DNA of 49,780 nucleotides from Clostridiales bacterium (lineage in GTDB: Bacteria; Bacillota; Clostridia; Christensenellales; JAISNN01). The notes under the pieces are model-generated. The model worked only from the letters and a program-made list of their open reading frames with translations, did not search any database and had not been told where the DNA came from. Made by a program: the position numbers and the translations under genes. Shown here one piece after another: positions 23,527-30,761 of the stretch; the stretch's first letter is position 1, and each line of letters starts with the position of its first letter. The DNA lies in contig JAITOU010000046.1 of the NCBI GenBank assembly GCA_031289755.1, forward strand, positions 1-49,780, read 5' to 3'.

Positions 23527-24810
23527 ATGAGTTATAAATTTTCCCAATATAATATTCATATTGATATAGATGATAATCAAATTCTGATTTACAACTTATT
23601 AACCACGTCTATGATTAAATTAGAAAAAGAAAGATTTAAAGATTTGGAAATAGCGGATTTATCTAAATTTGATGACGGCGAAAAACAAAACTTGTTAAAA
23701 ATGGGGATAATTCTATTTGAACATATAAATGAATTTCAATTTGTCAAGCAAAGCAGAGAGAAATTTTTTACGAAAAAAGAAAATAAAGAATTTAAGTGTA
23801 CTATTTTAACAACGACGGATTGTAATGCAAGATGTTATTATTGTTATGAACAAGGTACGGAAAAAATTACAATGAATATGGACACTGCCCAAAAAACAAT
23901 AGATTATATTAAAAAACATAGAAAAGGAAAGCCTGTACATTTAAAATGGTTCGGGGGAGAACCTTTATGCAACGCAGAGATTATAGATTTTATTTCAGCC
24001 GAAATAAAAGCGGCAGATATTGATTTTCAATCTTCATTAATAACAAACGGATATTTGTTCAATGAAGAATTAATAAAAAAAGCAATAGATGTATGGCAAT
24101 TAACGCATGTACAAATAACCTTAGACGGAATAGACGAAGAATACAACAATGTTAAAAACTATAAAAAAAATAACGGTGAATCATCGTTTAAAAAAGTTAT
24201 TTCTAATATTGCTATTTTGTTAGCTAATAATATAAAAGTAGTAATAAGAATCAACTTTAATGCGAGTGAGATATCTGACGCCTTTAAAGCTATTGATTAT
24301 CTCTACAATAAATTTGGAAATATCCCAAATTTAATCGTTTATTGCTCCAACATATCAGGCAGTGATATTGTATATCCGTTAGACTATCCGTCTGATAAAA
24401 ATCCTTTTTTGAAATTGTATGAAAAATTAATTTTGTGCGGCTATATTAATTCTTTGAATGAAATGGGATTGAATCCCAAAATACTGAATTGCAGTATTTA
24501 CAATAAAGATGCGGTGGTAATCAATGCGAACGGAAATTTGCATAAATGTCAGCATGCAATAATAATGGACAATAATGACGCTTTTGGCTCTTTGGGTCAA
24601 GAAAAAATCAAAAAAAATAAAATTGTATTTTGGGAAAATTTAGAATATCCATATTACGATTGTGAAAAATGTAAATGCTTGCCGGTTTGTCAGGGCGGTT
24701 GCAAATACCATACTACATATGATTACAAAGATTTGATTTGTTTGCCTATAAAAAATTGCTTGCACCAAGTATTGCGTATTTTTTATGAAAAAATTTATAC
24801 AAGGAGGTGA
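23527..24810 (+). CDS. Radical SAM/SPASM peptide maturase
   Basis: The 427-residue enzyme has an N-terminal region of about 85 residues typical of SPASM peptide maturases. The radical SAM core has the CxxxCxxC cluster motif at Cys99, Cys103 and Cys106, then WFGGEPL, LITNGYLF and ITLDG. A SPASM domain provides cysteines for auxiliary Fe-S clusters, including GNLHKCQH, CEKCKCLPVCQGGC and two further C-terminal Cys. Such enzymes install thioether or carbon crosslinks in ribosomal peptides. The gene is much more AT-rich than its surroundings, suggesting horizontal acquisition. A precursor-like ORF follows five bases after its stop codon. No exporter or protease is adjacent, so the island may be minimal or use host functions elsewhere. 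Confidence 0.93.
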   Translation: MSYKFSQYNIHIDIDDNQILIYNLLTTSMIKLEKERFKDLEIADLSKFDDGEKQNLLKMGIILFEHINEFQFVKQSREKFFTKKENKEFKCTILTTTDCNARCYYCYEQGTEKITMNMDTAQKTIDYIKKHRKGKPVHLKWFGGEPLCNAEIIDFISAEIKAADIDFQSSLITNGYLFNEELIKKAIDVWQLTHVQITLDGIDEEYNNVKNYKKNNGESSFKKVISNIAILLANNIKVVIRINFNASEISDAFKAIDYLYNKFGNIPNLIVYCSNISGSDIVYPLDYPSDKNPFLKLYEKLILCGYINSLNEMGLNPKILNCSIYNKDAVVINANGNLHKCQHAIIMDNNDAFGSLGQEKIKKNKIVFWENLEYPYYDCEKCKCLPVCQGGCKYHTTYDYKDLICLPIKNCLHQVLRIFYEKIYTRR

Positions 24811-24815
24811 TAGAT

Positions 24816-24908
24816 ATGGAAATAATTCAGCTTGTTACATTTGACGATATATTGAGTCAAAACGAACGTGAAGAATCATGTAACTGCAATATGGATGACG
24901 GGGACTGA
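24816..24908 (+). CDS. Putative radical-SAM-modified precursor peptide (30 residues)
   Basis: A 30-codon ORF follows the maturase stop by five bases. AAGGAGGTGAT (24801-24811), a full-length match to the anti-Shine-Dalgarno sequence, predicts very high translation, as expected for a precursor made in excess over its enzyme. The leader part is acidic and hydrophobic (MEIIQLVTFDDILSQ). The C-terminal core contains Cys22 and Cys24 followed by Asp27, Asp28 and Asp30. Cys22-x4-Asp27 and Cys24-x3-Asp28 spacings resemble the Cys-to-acidic-residue thioether links of ranthipeptides, but the crosslink type is inference. A terminator closes the unit at 24947-24981. Confidence 0.8.
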   Translation: MEIIQLVTFDDILSQNEREESCNCNMDDGD

Positions 24909-24946
24909 AAAGTTGAGTTTGAAATATTGTCACAATCAAAAAAATT

Positions 24947-24981
24947 AAGGAAAAGACTTTTTGATAAAAGGTCTTTTCCTT
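24947..24981. terminator. Bidirectional terminator between the peptide island and spmB
   Basis: An 11-bp perfect stem (24947-24957 with 24971-24981) extends inward as a T5/A4 pairing over a GAT loop. On the plus strand the tail is TTATCTT; on the minus strand the stem is followed by a long T-run (opposite 24939-24944), giving a good terminator for the leftward spm genes. Confidence 0.8.
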
Positions 24982-24992
24982 TATCTTAAAAA

Positions 24993-25499
24993 TCACATAT
25001 ATCTGCAAAGCAAGCAAGCCGTTATAAAGCCTACTACATTAGCCAGGAGTGCGGCGGGGATAGCGTAACGGAGCTTGATTATTTTGCTTTCGGCGAAGTA
25101 GACGGCGGCGATATAAAAGGCGGTGTCGGAGCTGCCGACTACTACGCTGGCGGCGCGTGCGATGTAGCTGTCGGGGGAGTGAGCCTTGTAGATATCTTCG
25201 AGCAGCAGCAGACTGCCGTTTCCGCTGAACGGGCGGAGAATGATTAGCTCCGTAAGCTCCGGCGGTATGCCGATTAAGGACAGGGGTTTTTCTAATATGC
25301 GCGTGACAAAAGCCCCGAGACCGCTTATCCTAAAAAGGTTGACCATTATAAATATAGCGGCTAAGTATGGAAAGACCGAATACACGAGTTTGAGCGCGTC
25401 CTTTATCCCTTCGATGAAGCTGTCGTATATCTTTATCCTTTTTATCGCGGCATATACAAAGAGCGCGATGATGAGAAAGGGAAGTATAAAGTTTGCCAT
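24993..25499 (-). CDS. spmB: Spore maturation protein B
   Basis: This 168-residue integral membrane protein of the nucleoside-recognition/Gate-domain family matches SpmB: VYSVFPYLAAIFIMVNLFRISG, the LRPFSGNGSLLLLEDI block, and VVGSSDTAFYIAAVYF near the C-terminus. Four or five membrane segments are visible. In Bacillus SpmA and SpmB are needed for spore-core dehydration; the biochemical activity is unproven. It lies downstream of spmA on the same strand, separated by an unusually long 149-base gap containing a GGCTC/GAGCC hairpin. Minus-strand AAGGAAAGCT precedes the ATG. Confidence 0.93.
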   Translation of the reverse strand: MANFILPFLIIALFVYAAIKRIKIYDSFIEGIKDALKLVYSVFPYLAAIFIMVNLFRISGLGAFVTRILEKPLSLIGIPPELTELIILRPFSGNGSLLLLEDIYKAHSPDSYIARAASVVVGSSDTAFYIAAVYFAESKIIKLRYAIPAALLANVVGFITACLLCRYM

Positions 25500-25648
25500 G
25501 AGCTTTCCTTGACCGCCGGTTAAGACGCTTTATTTTGCGGCTCTTTATTTTGAGCCGATAGGATTTTATACGCAATTTATCAAAATCAAAACGCTGTTGC
25601 TTTAAGTTTTTTTTTTGACGCGGTATCCTTGTATGTGCTTTGTCAAAA

Positions 25649-26233
25649 TCAGGACGCTTTTGTCTTTCGTTTCCTTTTTAGGTACGATATTATTTTTACA
25701 AAGGCAAAGCCCGAGAGCGCGCTTACTACCGACGTTATGATATTCGGTATCAATATATCGGCGGGCGCGGCGCTGCCCGCCGCCGCTCTCAGAGCTATTA
25801 CCGTAGCCGGAATGAGTTGGAGCGAAGTAGCGTTCAGGACAAAAAACATTATCATGTTCGGCGTTGCCGTATCCTTATCTAAGTCGCGGTTCATCGTATT
25901 GATAGCCTTGATGCCGAGCGGCGTCGCCGCGCTGCCCATGCCGAGCAGGTTTGCGGTCATGTTCATCGTGATGTAGGCTTTGGCTTTTTTGTTTTCGTCC
26001 TTGTACAAAAAGCTAACAATAGGCTCGAAGAGCGAAGTGATTTTTTTGTCAAGCTCGGTTTTTTCAACAAGCTTTAAGACCGCCAACCATACCGAATATA
26101 TCGCAATCATTTTTAGCGACAGGTCGAGCGCGCTTTTGCCGCCGTCTATCATTATGCTCAGCACGCTGTCGGGGGCGACAACGGTCAATATTCCCAAAGA
26201 AATGACGATAATCAAAAAAAACAACGCGTTCAT
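25649..26233 (-). CDS. spmA: Spore maturation protein A
   Basis: The 194-residue polytopic protein shows SpmA features: an N-terminal hydrophobic segment, GGKSALDLSLKMIAIYSVWLAVLKLVE, the NMTANLLGMGSAATPLGIKAI motif, and MIMFFVLNATSLQLIP. It ends with a basic cytoplasmic tail (LKRKRKTKAS). No convincing Shine-Dalgarno site precedes the ATG at 26233. SpmA and SpmB together are sporulation genes, supporting an endospore-forming host. Confidence 0.93.
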   Translation of the reverse strand: MNALFFLIIVISLGILTVVAPDSVLSIMIDGGKSALDLSLKMIAIYSVWLAVLKLVEKTELDKKITSLFEPIVSFLYKDENKKAKAYITMNMTANLLGMGSAATPLGIKAINTMNRDLDKDTATPNMIMFFVLNATSLQLIPATVIALRAAAGSAAPADILIPNIITSVVSALSGFAFVKIISYLKRKRKTKAS

Positions 26234-26769
26234 ATTTTAAGAAATGATAAAGCGTTGTTTTTTATAACGGAGCATTTTGGCGTATTTTGTATTTTTTTAA
26301 AAATCGGCGGTAAAACAAAGTAAAAGAGTCCCGTCGATTGTCAAATCGGGAGACTCTTTTACCAATAAATTAGGGAGAATTTATGAAAATGTCGGTTTGT
26401 CGGGCGTTTCATACCGCCCATTCGAGCAAACAAATTTGTTGACGAAAAACACTTTAATGCGTTTTCCGTGATTTTATTATATGTTTTGTTTGTTAATTTT
26501 GTATGAAAAGAGTGTTAATTTTATATGAATTTTTAAAAAATCCGCATAACCGACCGCAAATAAAAGTTCAAGAGAAATTAATATTCATTTAACGGCAATT
26601 TAATAAAAACATTTTATACTAAGAGCATAGAAAATAAGTCGAAATGAACGGCGAAAACAAAAAACGGCGTCATTTCAATCAAATTTCAATCTTTATTTGA
26701 TACAATGCAAATATCGGGATTGAAATGCGTAAACATAAGGACTAATAAGGGCAGGGGGCAGCGGATAAT
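26234..26769. other. 536-base intergenic region with hairpins and no clear gene
   Basis: A near-perfect long hairpin (26320-26333 with 26347-26362, one bulged A) lies about 90 bases upstream of spmA. After it, AGGGAG (26372-26377) precedes an ATG at 26383 that opens a 19-codon ORF ending at 26442; this could be a leader peptide but has no supporting signal. Further on, ATTTCAATC occurs twice (26672-26680, 26683-26691), with its inverse GATTGAAAT near 26719-26727. The region is AT-rich and probably holds the divergent control regions of spmA and the following small gene. Confidence 0.5.
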
Positions 26770-27069
26770 ATGAATACGTTCGTAATTATATTACTCATGA
26801 TAGCGTCGCATCAGACGCCGTCCGTTGCCGTTGCAAAAAACATCGCGACCTATCTCGAAAGCGGCTCCGCCGTCGAACGGTCGGCGGTGACGGATACCGC
26901 GTCCAAAGGTTTTTTTGACTTTTGCGATGCCGTAGATATCTGCGGATACTTAAAAGAGTATATGTATGACAGATACGGAGAGACTCTCGAAAACGGCGTG
27001 CTTGTGACGACCTACTGCGACAAGTCCGAATGGTGGGCAAGCTATTATTCCTGCCTTCACAAAAAATGA
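26770..27069 (+). CDS. Unassigned small protein
   Basis: This 99-residue ORF follows an AGGGGG ribosome-binding-like motif and is closed by a strong terminator downstream, which supports it over the antisense ORF covering the same bases. The N-terminus (residues 3-12) is a short hydrophobic stretch, possibly a weak membrane anchor. The rest is polar with five cysteines or clustered aromatic residues near the end (SEWWASYYSCL). I recognise no family. Confidence 0.5.
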   Translation: MNTFVIILLMIASHQTPSVAVAKNIATYLESGSAVERSAVTDTASKGFFDFCDAVDICGYLKEYMYDRYGETLENGVLVTTYCDKSEWWASYYSCLHKK

Positions 27070-27135
27070 TTATAAGCACGGGCGGCATAAAAAGACGCTC
27101 AATCTTATTTTCATAAATCTCCTTTAATTTATTGG

Positions 27136-27179
27136 TAAAAGAGCCTTGCGTAAAGACAAACGGAAGGCTCTTTTATTTT
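27136..27179 (+). terminator. Intrinsic terminator
   Basis: TAAAAGAGCCTT (27136-27147) pairs with AAGGCTCTTTTA (27164-27175) across a 16-base loop, with a T-rich tail. It separates the small unassigned gene from the hydrogenase operon. Confidence 0.75.
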
Positions 27180-27304
27180 CTCCGGTTATAGAATGTGTTT
27201 TAACGCCTTAGAGCCGATAGTTTTTTTGAGAGAAAAGCGGATTTTGTTTTTGCGAAAAAATGCGGAAAACACTGTAAAAATATTATTTTTCTTTGTAAAA
27301 ATCT

Positions 27305-27332
27305 TTGAAATTTTTGCCGATTATGATATAAT
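27305..27332 (+). promoter_or_regulatory. Promoter of the hydrogenase operon
   Basis: TTGAAA (27305-27310) and a perfect TATAAT (27327-27332) are spaced by 16 bases. The first gene starts at 27415, leaving an untranslated leader of about 75 bases with a CGGCG/CGCCG hairpin. Confidence 0.75.
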
Positions 27333-27339
27333 ATACAGG

Positions 27340-27357
27340 TTGTAGAAAATTTAACGA
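27340..27357. promoter_or_regulatory. Possible Rex-type redox operator
   Basis: TTGTAGAAAATTTAACGA resembles the clostridial Rex half-site pair TTGTTAA-N4-TTAACAA with three mismatches in 14 positions. It lies at the expected transcription start of an NAD-linked hydrogenase operon, a typical Rex target. The match is imperfect, so this is tentative. Confidence 0.35.
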
Positions 27358-27414
27358 AAGACGGCGTAAATTATCGCCGCAGTTTGTAAGATAATGTTAT
27401 GTTCGGAGGAAGTT

Positions 27415-27909
27415 ATGGCAAAAATCAAATTGACAAAAGCACCGTTTAAAGGTACGGAATCACAGGAGCGCGAATTGCGAGCGGCTCTCGTCGAGATAAA
27501 AAAACGCAAGGGCGCGGTTATGCCCGCCTTGCAAAAGGCTCAGGAAATCTACGGTTATTTGCCTATCGAGGTTCAGACGATATTAGCCGGAGTTTTGGAA
27601 GTCCCCGTCGAAGAGGTTTTCGGCGTGGCGACCTTTTATTCTCAATTCACCTTAAATCCGCGCGGGGAATACAACGTGAGCGTTTGCATGGGTACGGCTT
27701 GTTATGTCAAGGGCGCGGGCGAGGTTCTCGATTCTATCAAGGTTCAGCTCGGAATAGAGCCGGACGAATGCTCGGCAGACGGCAGATTTTCGCTCAATGC
27801 GACGAGATGCATAGGCTGCTGCGGTCTTGCTCCCGTCATGACGATAAACGACAACGTGTACGGCAAGGTTTCCGTCAACGACTTAGAAAAGATTTTGAAT
27901 AATTATTAA
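27415..27909 (+). CDS. hydC: NAD-linked [FeFe] hydrogenase, NuoE-like subunit
   Basis: This 164-residue [2Fe-2S] protein of the NuoE/HndA thioredoxin-like family has a helical N-terminal half (LQKAQEIYGYLPIEVQTIL, VFGVATFYSQFTL). The cluster-binding part has two Cys pairs, in CMGTAC and in RCIGCCGLAP. In trimeric hydrogenases it is the small subunit that relays electrons next to HydB. The start at 27415 follows GGAGG (27405-27409); an upstream in-frame ATG at 27394 has no such site. Its stop overlaps the next start (TAATG). Confidence 0.94.
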   Translation: MAKIKLTKAPFKGTESQERELRAALVEIKKRKGAVMPALQKAQEIYGYLPIEVQTILAGVLEVPVEEVFGVATFYSQFTLNPRGEYNVSVCMGTACYVKGAGEVLDSIKVQLGIEPDECSADGRFSLNATRCIGCCGLAPVMTINDNVYGKVSVNDLEKILNNY

Positions 27910-28460
27910 TGAGAGAGCTTTCGCTTAATATACTCGACATCGCCGAAAATTCCATATCGGCAGGGGCGTCGTTGATAGATATATCACTTATTTTAAGGGA
28001 TAAAAGACTTTCGGTCAATATCCGCGACAACGGACGCGGAATGAGCCGCGAATTTCTAAAAACCGTCACAGACCCCTTTACTACGTCGAGAACGACCCGA
28101 AAGGTCGGCGTCGGTATACCGTTCTTTAAAATGGCGGCGGAGATGACCGGCGGCAGCTTCGATATCGAGTCTACGGTGGGAGAAGGGACATTGACCTCGG
28201 CTGTATTTATTACGGACAGCGTGGATTTTATTCCGCTGGGGGATATAGGCGAGACGGTAGGAACGCTCATCATGCACGCGCCGTTGATAAGCTTCTCTTT
28301 AAAAATCGACGTCAACGGAAAAATTTACGAGTTTGACACTATGGAGATAAAGGACGTTTTGGGAGAGGACGTGCCGATAGACAATCCCGAAGTAATAGAT
28401 TTTATCAAAAATACAATAAATGAGAATTTTTATAATATTAACGGAGGAAGCATTCTATGA
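27909..28460 (+). CDS. GHKL-type ATP-binding protein in the hydrogenase operon
   Basis: The 183-residue protein has a histidine-kinase-like ATPase fold: the N box LNILDIAENSISAGAS, the G1 motif IRDNGRGM, and a G2-like KVGVGIPFFKMAAEMTGG. There is no dimerisation or phospho-accepting His domain, so it resembles anti-sigma or stand-alone GHKL ATPases. It overlaps both neighbours (one base with hydC, four with the next gene), so it is translationally coupled. The same kind of gene is found inside HydABC operons of several Clostridia. Its role, perhaps in regulation or assembly, is not established. Confidence 0.88.
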   Translation: MRELSLNILDIAENSISAGASLIDISLILRDKRLSVNIRDNGRGMSREFLKTVTDPFTTSRTTRKVGVGIPFFKMAAEMTGGSFDIESTVGEGTLTSAVFITDSVDFIPLGDIGETVGTLIMHAPLISFSLKIDVNGKIYEFDTMEIKDVLGEDVPIDNPEVIDFIKNTINENFYNINGGSIL

Positions 28461-28828
28461 AATCAATAGAGGAATTAAAGGCTATCAAGGCGAAGGTTCA
28501 AGCGGAGCTGAATACACGCGACGCAGTAGGCGACGCCGATACGCGTATAGTCGTCGGAATGGCGACGTGCGGAATAGCCGCCGGAGCAAGACCGGTACTC
28601 AACGCTTTTTTGGAAGAAGTCAAGAACAGGCATTTGAGCGGAGTAAAGGTCACGCAGACGGGTTGTCTCGGAATGTGCCGACTCGAACCTATGGTAGAGG
28701 TCTATGTACCCGGCAAGGATAAGGTCACCTATATCAAGATTACCCCCGACGCCGTCAAAAAAATCATCGCCGAGCATATCGTCAACGGCAATGTCGTAAG
28801 CGAATACGTCATCAGAAACAATAATTAG
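28457..28828 (+). CDS. [2Fe-2S] thioredoxin-like ferredoxin, HndB-like
   Basis: This 123-residue protein has an N-terminal helix and a [2Fe-2S] ferredoxin domain, with Cys in VGMATCGIAAGA and in VTQTGCLGMCRLEP. It matches the HndB-type subunit that accompanies NAD(P)-linked hydrogenases. It overlaps the ATPase gene by four bases (ATGA) and precedes hydB by 104 bases. It may act as an additional electron carrier between the flavoprotein and partner proteins. Confidence 0.9.
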   Translation: MKSIEELKAIKAKVQAELNTRDAVGDADTRIVVGMATCGIAAGARPVLNAFLEEVKNRHLSGVKVTQTGCLGMCRLEPMVEVYVPGKDKVTYIKITPDAVKKIIAEHIVNGNVVSEYVIRNNN

Positions 28829-28932
28829 CGTTTTTTATGACGCTTTATTTAAAAAATATAAATACGGTATTTAAGTAGATATACATAGATATTGACAAAT
28901 CGGTTGCCTAAAAATGGAGGAATTTATATATT

Positions 28933-30723
28933 ATGATAAGAAATCACGTACTGATATGCGGCGGCACCGGCTGTACTTCGGGTAAAAGCAGAAACATTTA
29001 CGAAAGGTTTAACACTCTTATCGCCGAAAACAATCTGACGGGAGAGGTTCAGTCGGTCATGACCGGCTGTTTCGGACTTTGCGCGCTCGGACCGGTCGTT
29101 GTGGTCTATCCTGAGGGCGCATTTTATAGTCAGGTAAAAGAAGCCGACGTCGACGAAATAGTATCCGAGCATATCATCAAGGGCAGAATAGTCAAAAGAC
29201 TGCTCTATCAAGAAACGGTAAAAGAAGGTGAGGACGGCGTTTCTTCTCTCAGCGAAACCAGCTTCTATAAGAAGCAAATGCGTCTTGCGCTCAGAAATTG
29301 CGGCGTCATCAATCCCGAAAACATCGAAGAATACATAGCCTACGACGGTTATGCCGCGCTCGCAAAGGCGCTGACCGAAATGACCCCCCAACAGGTCGTC
29401 GACACCTTAAAGGCGTCGGGATTGAGAGGCAGGGGCGGAGCCGGCTTCCCGACAGGCAATAAATGGCAGTTTGCAAAGGACGTTCCGGGAGATACTAAAT
29501 ATGTTTGCTGTAATGCCGACGAGGGCGACCCGGGAGCATTTATGGACAGGTCGGTATTAGAAGGCGACCCACACGCCGTATTGGAAGCTATGGCTATCGC
29601 GGGATACGCTATCGGCTCGGACCAAGGCTATATATATGTCAGAGCGGAATATCCTATCGCCGTAGCGCGTTTGGAGGTCGCTATCAAGCAGGCTAAGGAA
29701 TACGGACTGCTCGGCGACAATATTTTTGGAACGGGCTTTAATTTTGACGTGGAGATAAGACTCGGAGCGGGTGCGTTTGTCTGCGGCGAAGAGACGGCTC
29801 TCATGACCTCTATCGAGGGCAACAGGGGAGAACCGCGTCCGCGTCCGCCTTTTCCGGCGGTCAAGGGGCTTTTTGCAAAGCCGACTATCTTAAACAACGT
29901 CGAAACCTACGCCAACGTACCGCAGATTATTCTCAAAGGCTCGGAATGGTTCAGCGCGATAGGCACTGAAAAATCCAAAGGCACAAAGGTCTTTGCTCTC
30001 GGCGGAAAAATCCAAAATACCGGTCTTGTCGAAGTCCCTATGGGAACGACGCTCAGGACTATCATCGAAGACATCGGCGGCGGAATCCCGAACGGCAAGA
30101 AGTTTAAATCGGCTCAGACGGGCGGTCCGTCCGGCGGCTGTATACCGGCAAGCCTGATAGATATCGCTATCGACTACGAAAGCCTTTTGGCAATCGGCTC
30201 GATGATGGGTTCGGGCGGTCTTATCGTCATGGACGAGGACAGCTGTATGGTCGATATAGCCAAGTTTTTTCTTGAATTTACCGTCGAAGAATCTTGCGGA
30301 AAATGTACGCCTTGCCGTATAGGCACAAAAAGACTTCTTGAACTTCTCGAAAAGGTGACAAACGGCAGCGCGACGCTTGCGACGCTCGAAGAAATGGAAA
30401 GGCTTTGTTATTATATCAAGGACAATTCGCTTTGCGGACTCGGGCAGACCGCGCCTAATCCCGTTCTCTCCACATTGAAGTATTTTAAAGACGAATATTT
30501 GGCGCACGTCACCGAAAAGCGTTGCCCGGCAGGGGTATGCAAAAAGCTGATATCCTTTAAAATCAATGAGAAATGCGTAGGCTGCACCCTTTGCGCGAGA
30601 AAATGCCCGGTGAGCGCGATAAACGGTAAGGTCAAGGAAAAGCATATGATAGATAAGGAAAAATGTATTAAATGCGGCGTTTGCGCCGAAAACTGCAAGT
30701 TTAAAGCTATCGACAGGGTATAA
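28933..30723 (+). CDS. hydB: NAD-linked [FeFe] hydrogenase, NuoF-like flavoprotein subunit
   Basis: The 596-residue subunit binds FMN and NAD(H) and several Fe-S clusters. In order there is an N-terminal [2Fe-2S] thioredoxin-like domain (CGGTGCTSGKS, CFGLCALGP). The NuoF core follows, with GRGGAGFPTGNKW, CNADEGDPGAFMDR, GAFVCGEETALMTSIEG and the [4Fe-4S] motif SCGKCTPCRIG. A C-terminal 2x[4Fe-4S] ferredoxin domain ends it (CVGCTLCARKCPVSAI, CIKCGVCAENCKF). This is the architecture of HydB in electron-bifurcating HydABC hydrogenases. It lies directly before hydA. Confidence 0.96.
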   Translation: MIRNHVLICGGTGCTSGKSRNIYERFNTLIAENNLTGEVQSVMTGCFGLCALGPVVVVYPEGAFYSQVKEADVDEIVSEHIIKGRIVKRLLYQETVKEGEDGVSSLSETSFYKKQMRLALRNCGVINPENIEEYIAYDGYAALAKALTEMTPQQVVDTLKASGLRGRGGAGFPTGNKWQFAKDVPGDTKYVCCNADEGDPGAFMDRSVLEGDPHAVLEAMAIAGYAIGSDQGYIYVRAEYPIAVARLEVAIKQAKEYGLLGDNIFGTGFNFDVEIRLGAGAFVCGEETALMTSIEGNRGEPRPRPPFPAVKGLFAKPTILNNVETYANVPQIILKGSEWFSAIGTEKSKGTKVFALGGKIQNTGLVEVPMGTTLRTIIEDIGGGIPNGKKFKSAQTGGPSGGCIPASLIDIAIDYESLLAIGSMMGSGGLIVMDEDSCMVDIAKFFLEFTVEESCGKCTPCRIGTKRLLELLEKVTNGSATLATLEEMERLCYYIKDNSLCGLGQTAPNPVLSTLKYFKDEYLAHVTEKRCPAGVCKKLISFKINEKCVGCTLCARKCPVSAINGKVKEKHMIDKEKCIKCGVCAENCKFKAIDRV

Positions 30724-30761
30724 CGGCGTTATACAGCAATGAAAAGACAGGAGAAAACCAT

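Noticed and set aside
26383..26442. 19-codon ORF downstream of a long hairpin
   Set aside because: It has a fair ribosome-binding site but no promoter, no bias in composition and no regulated gene in the right direction, so it is not called as a peptide.
29890..30645. 251-codon antisense ORF over hydB
   Set aside because: It is the reverse reading of Fe-S motifs and NuoF sequence; low stop frequency here is a by-product of codon use.
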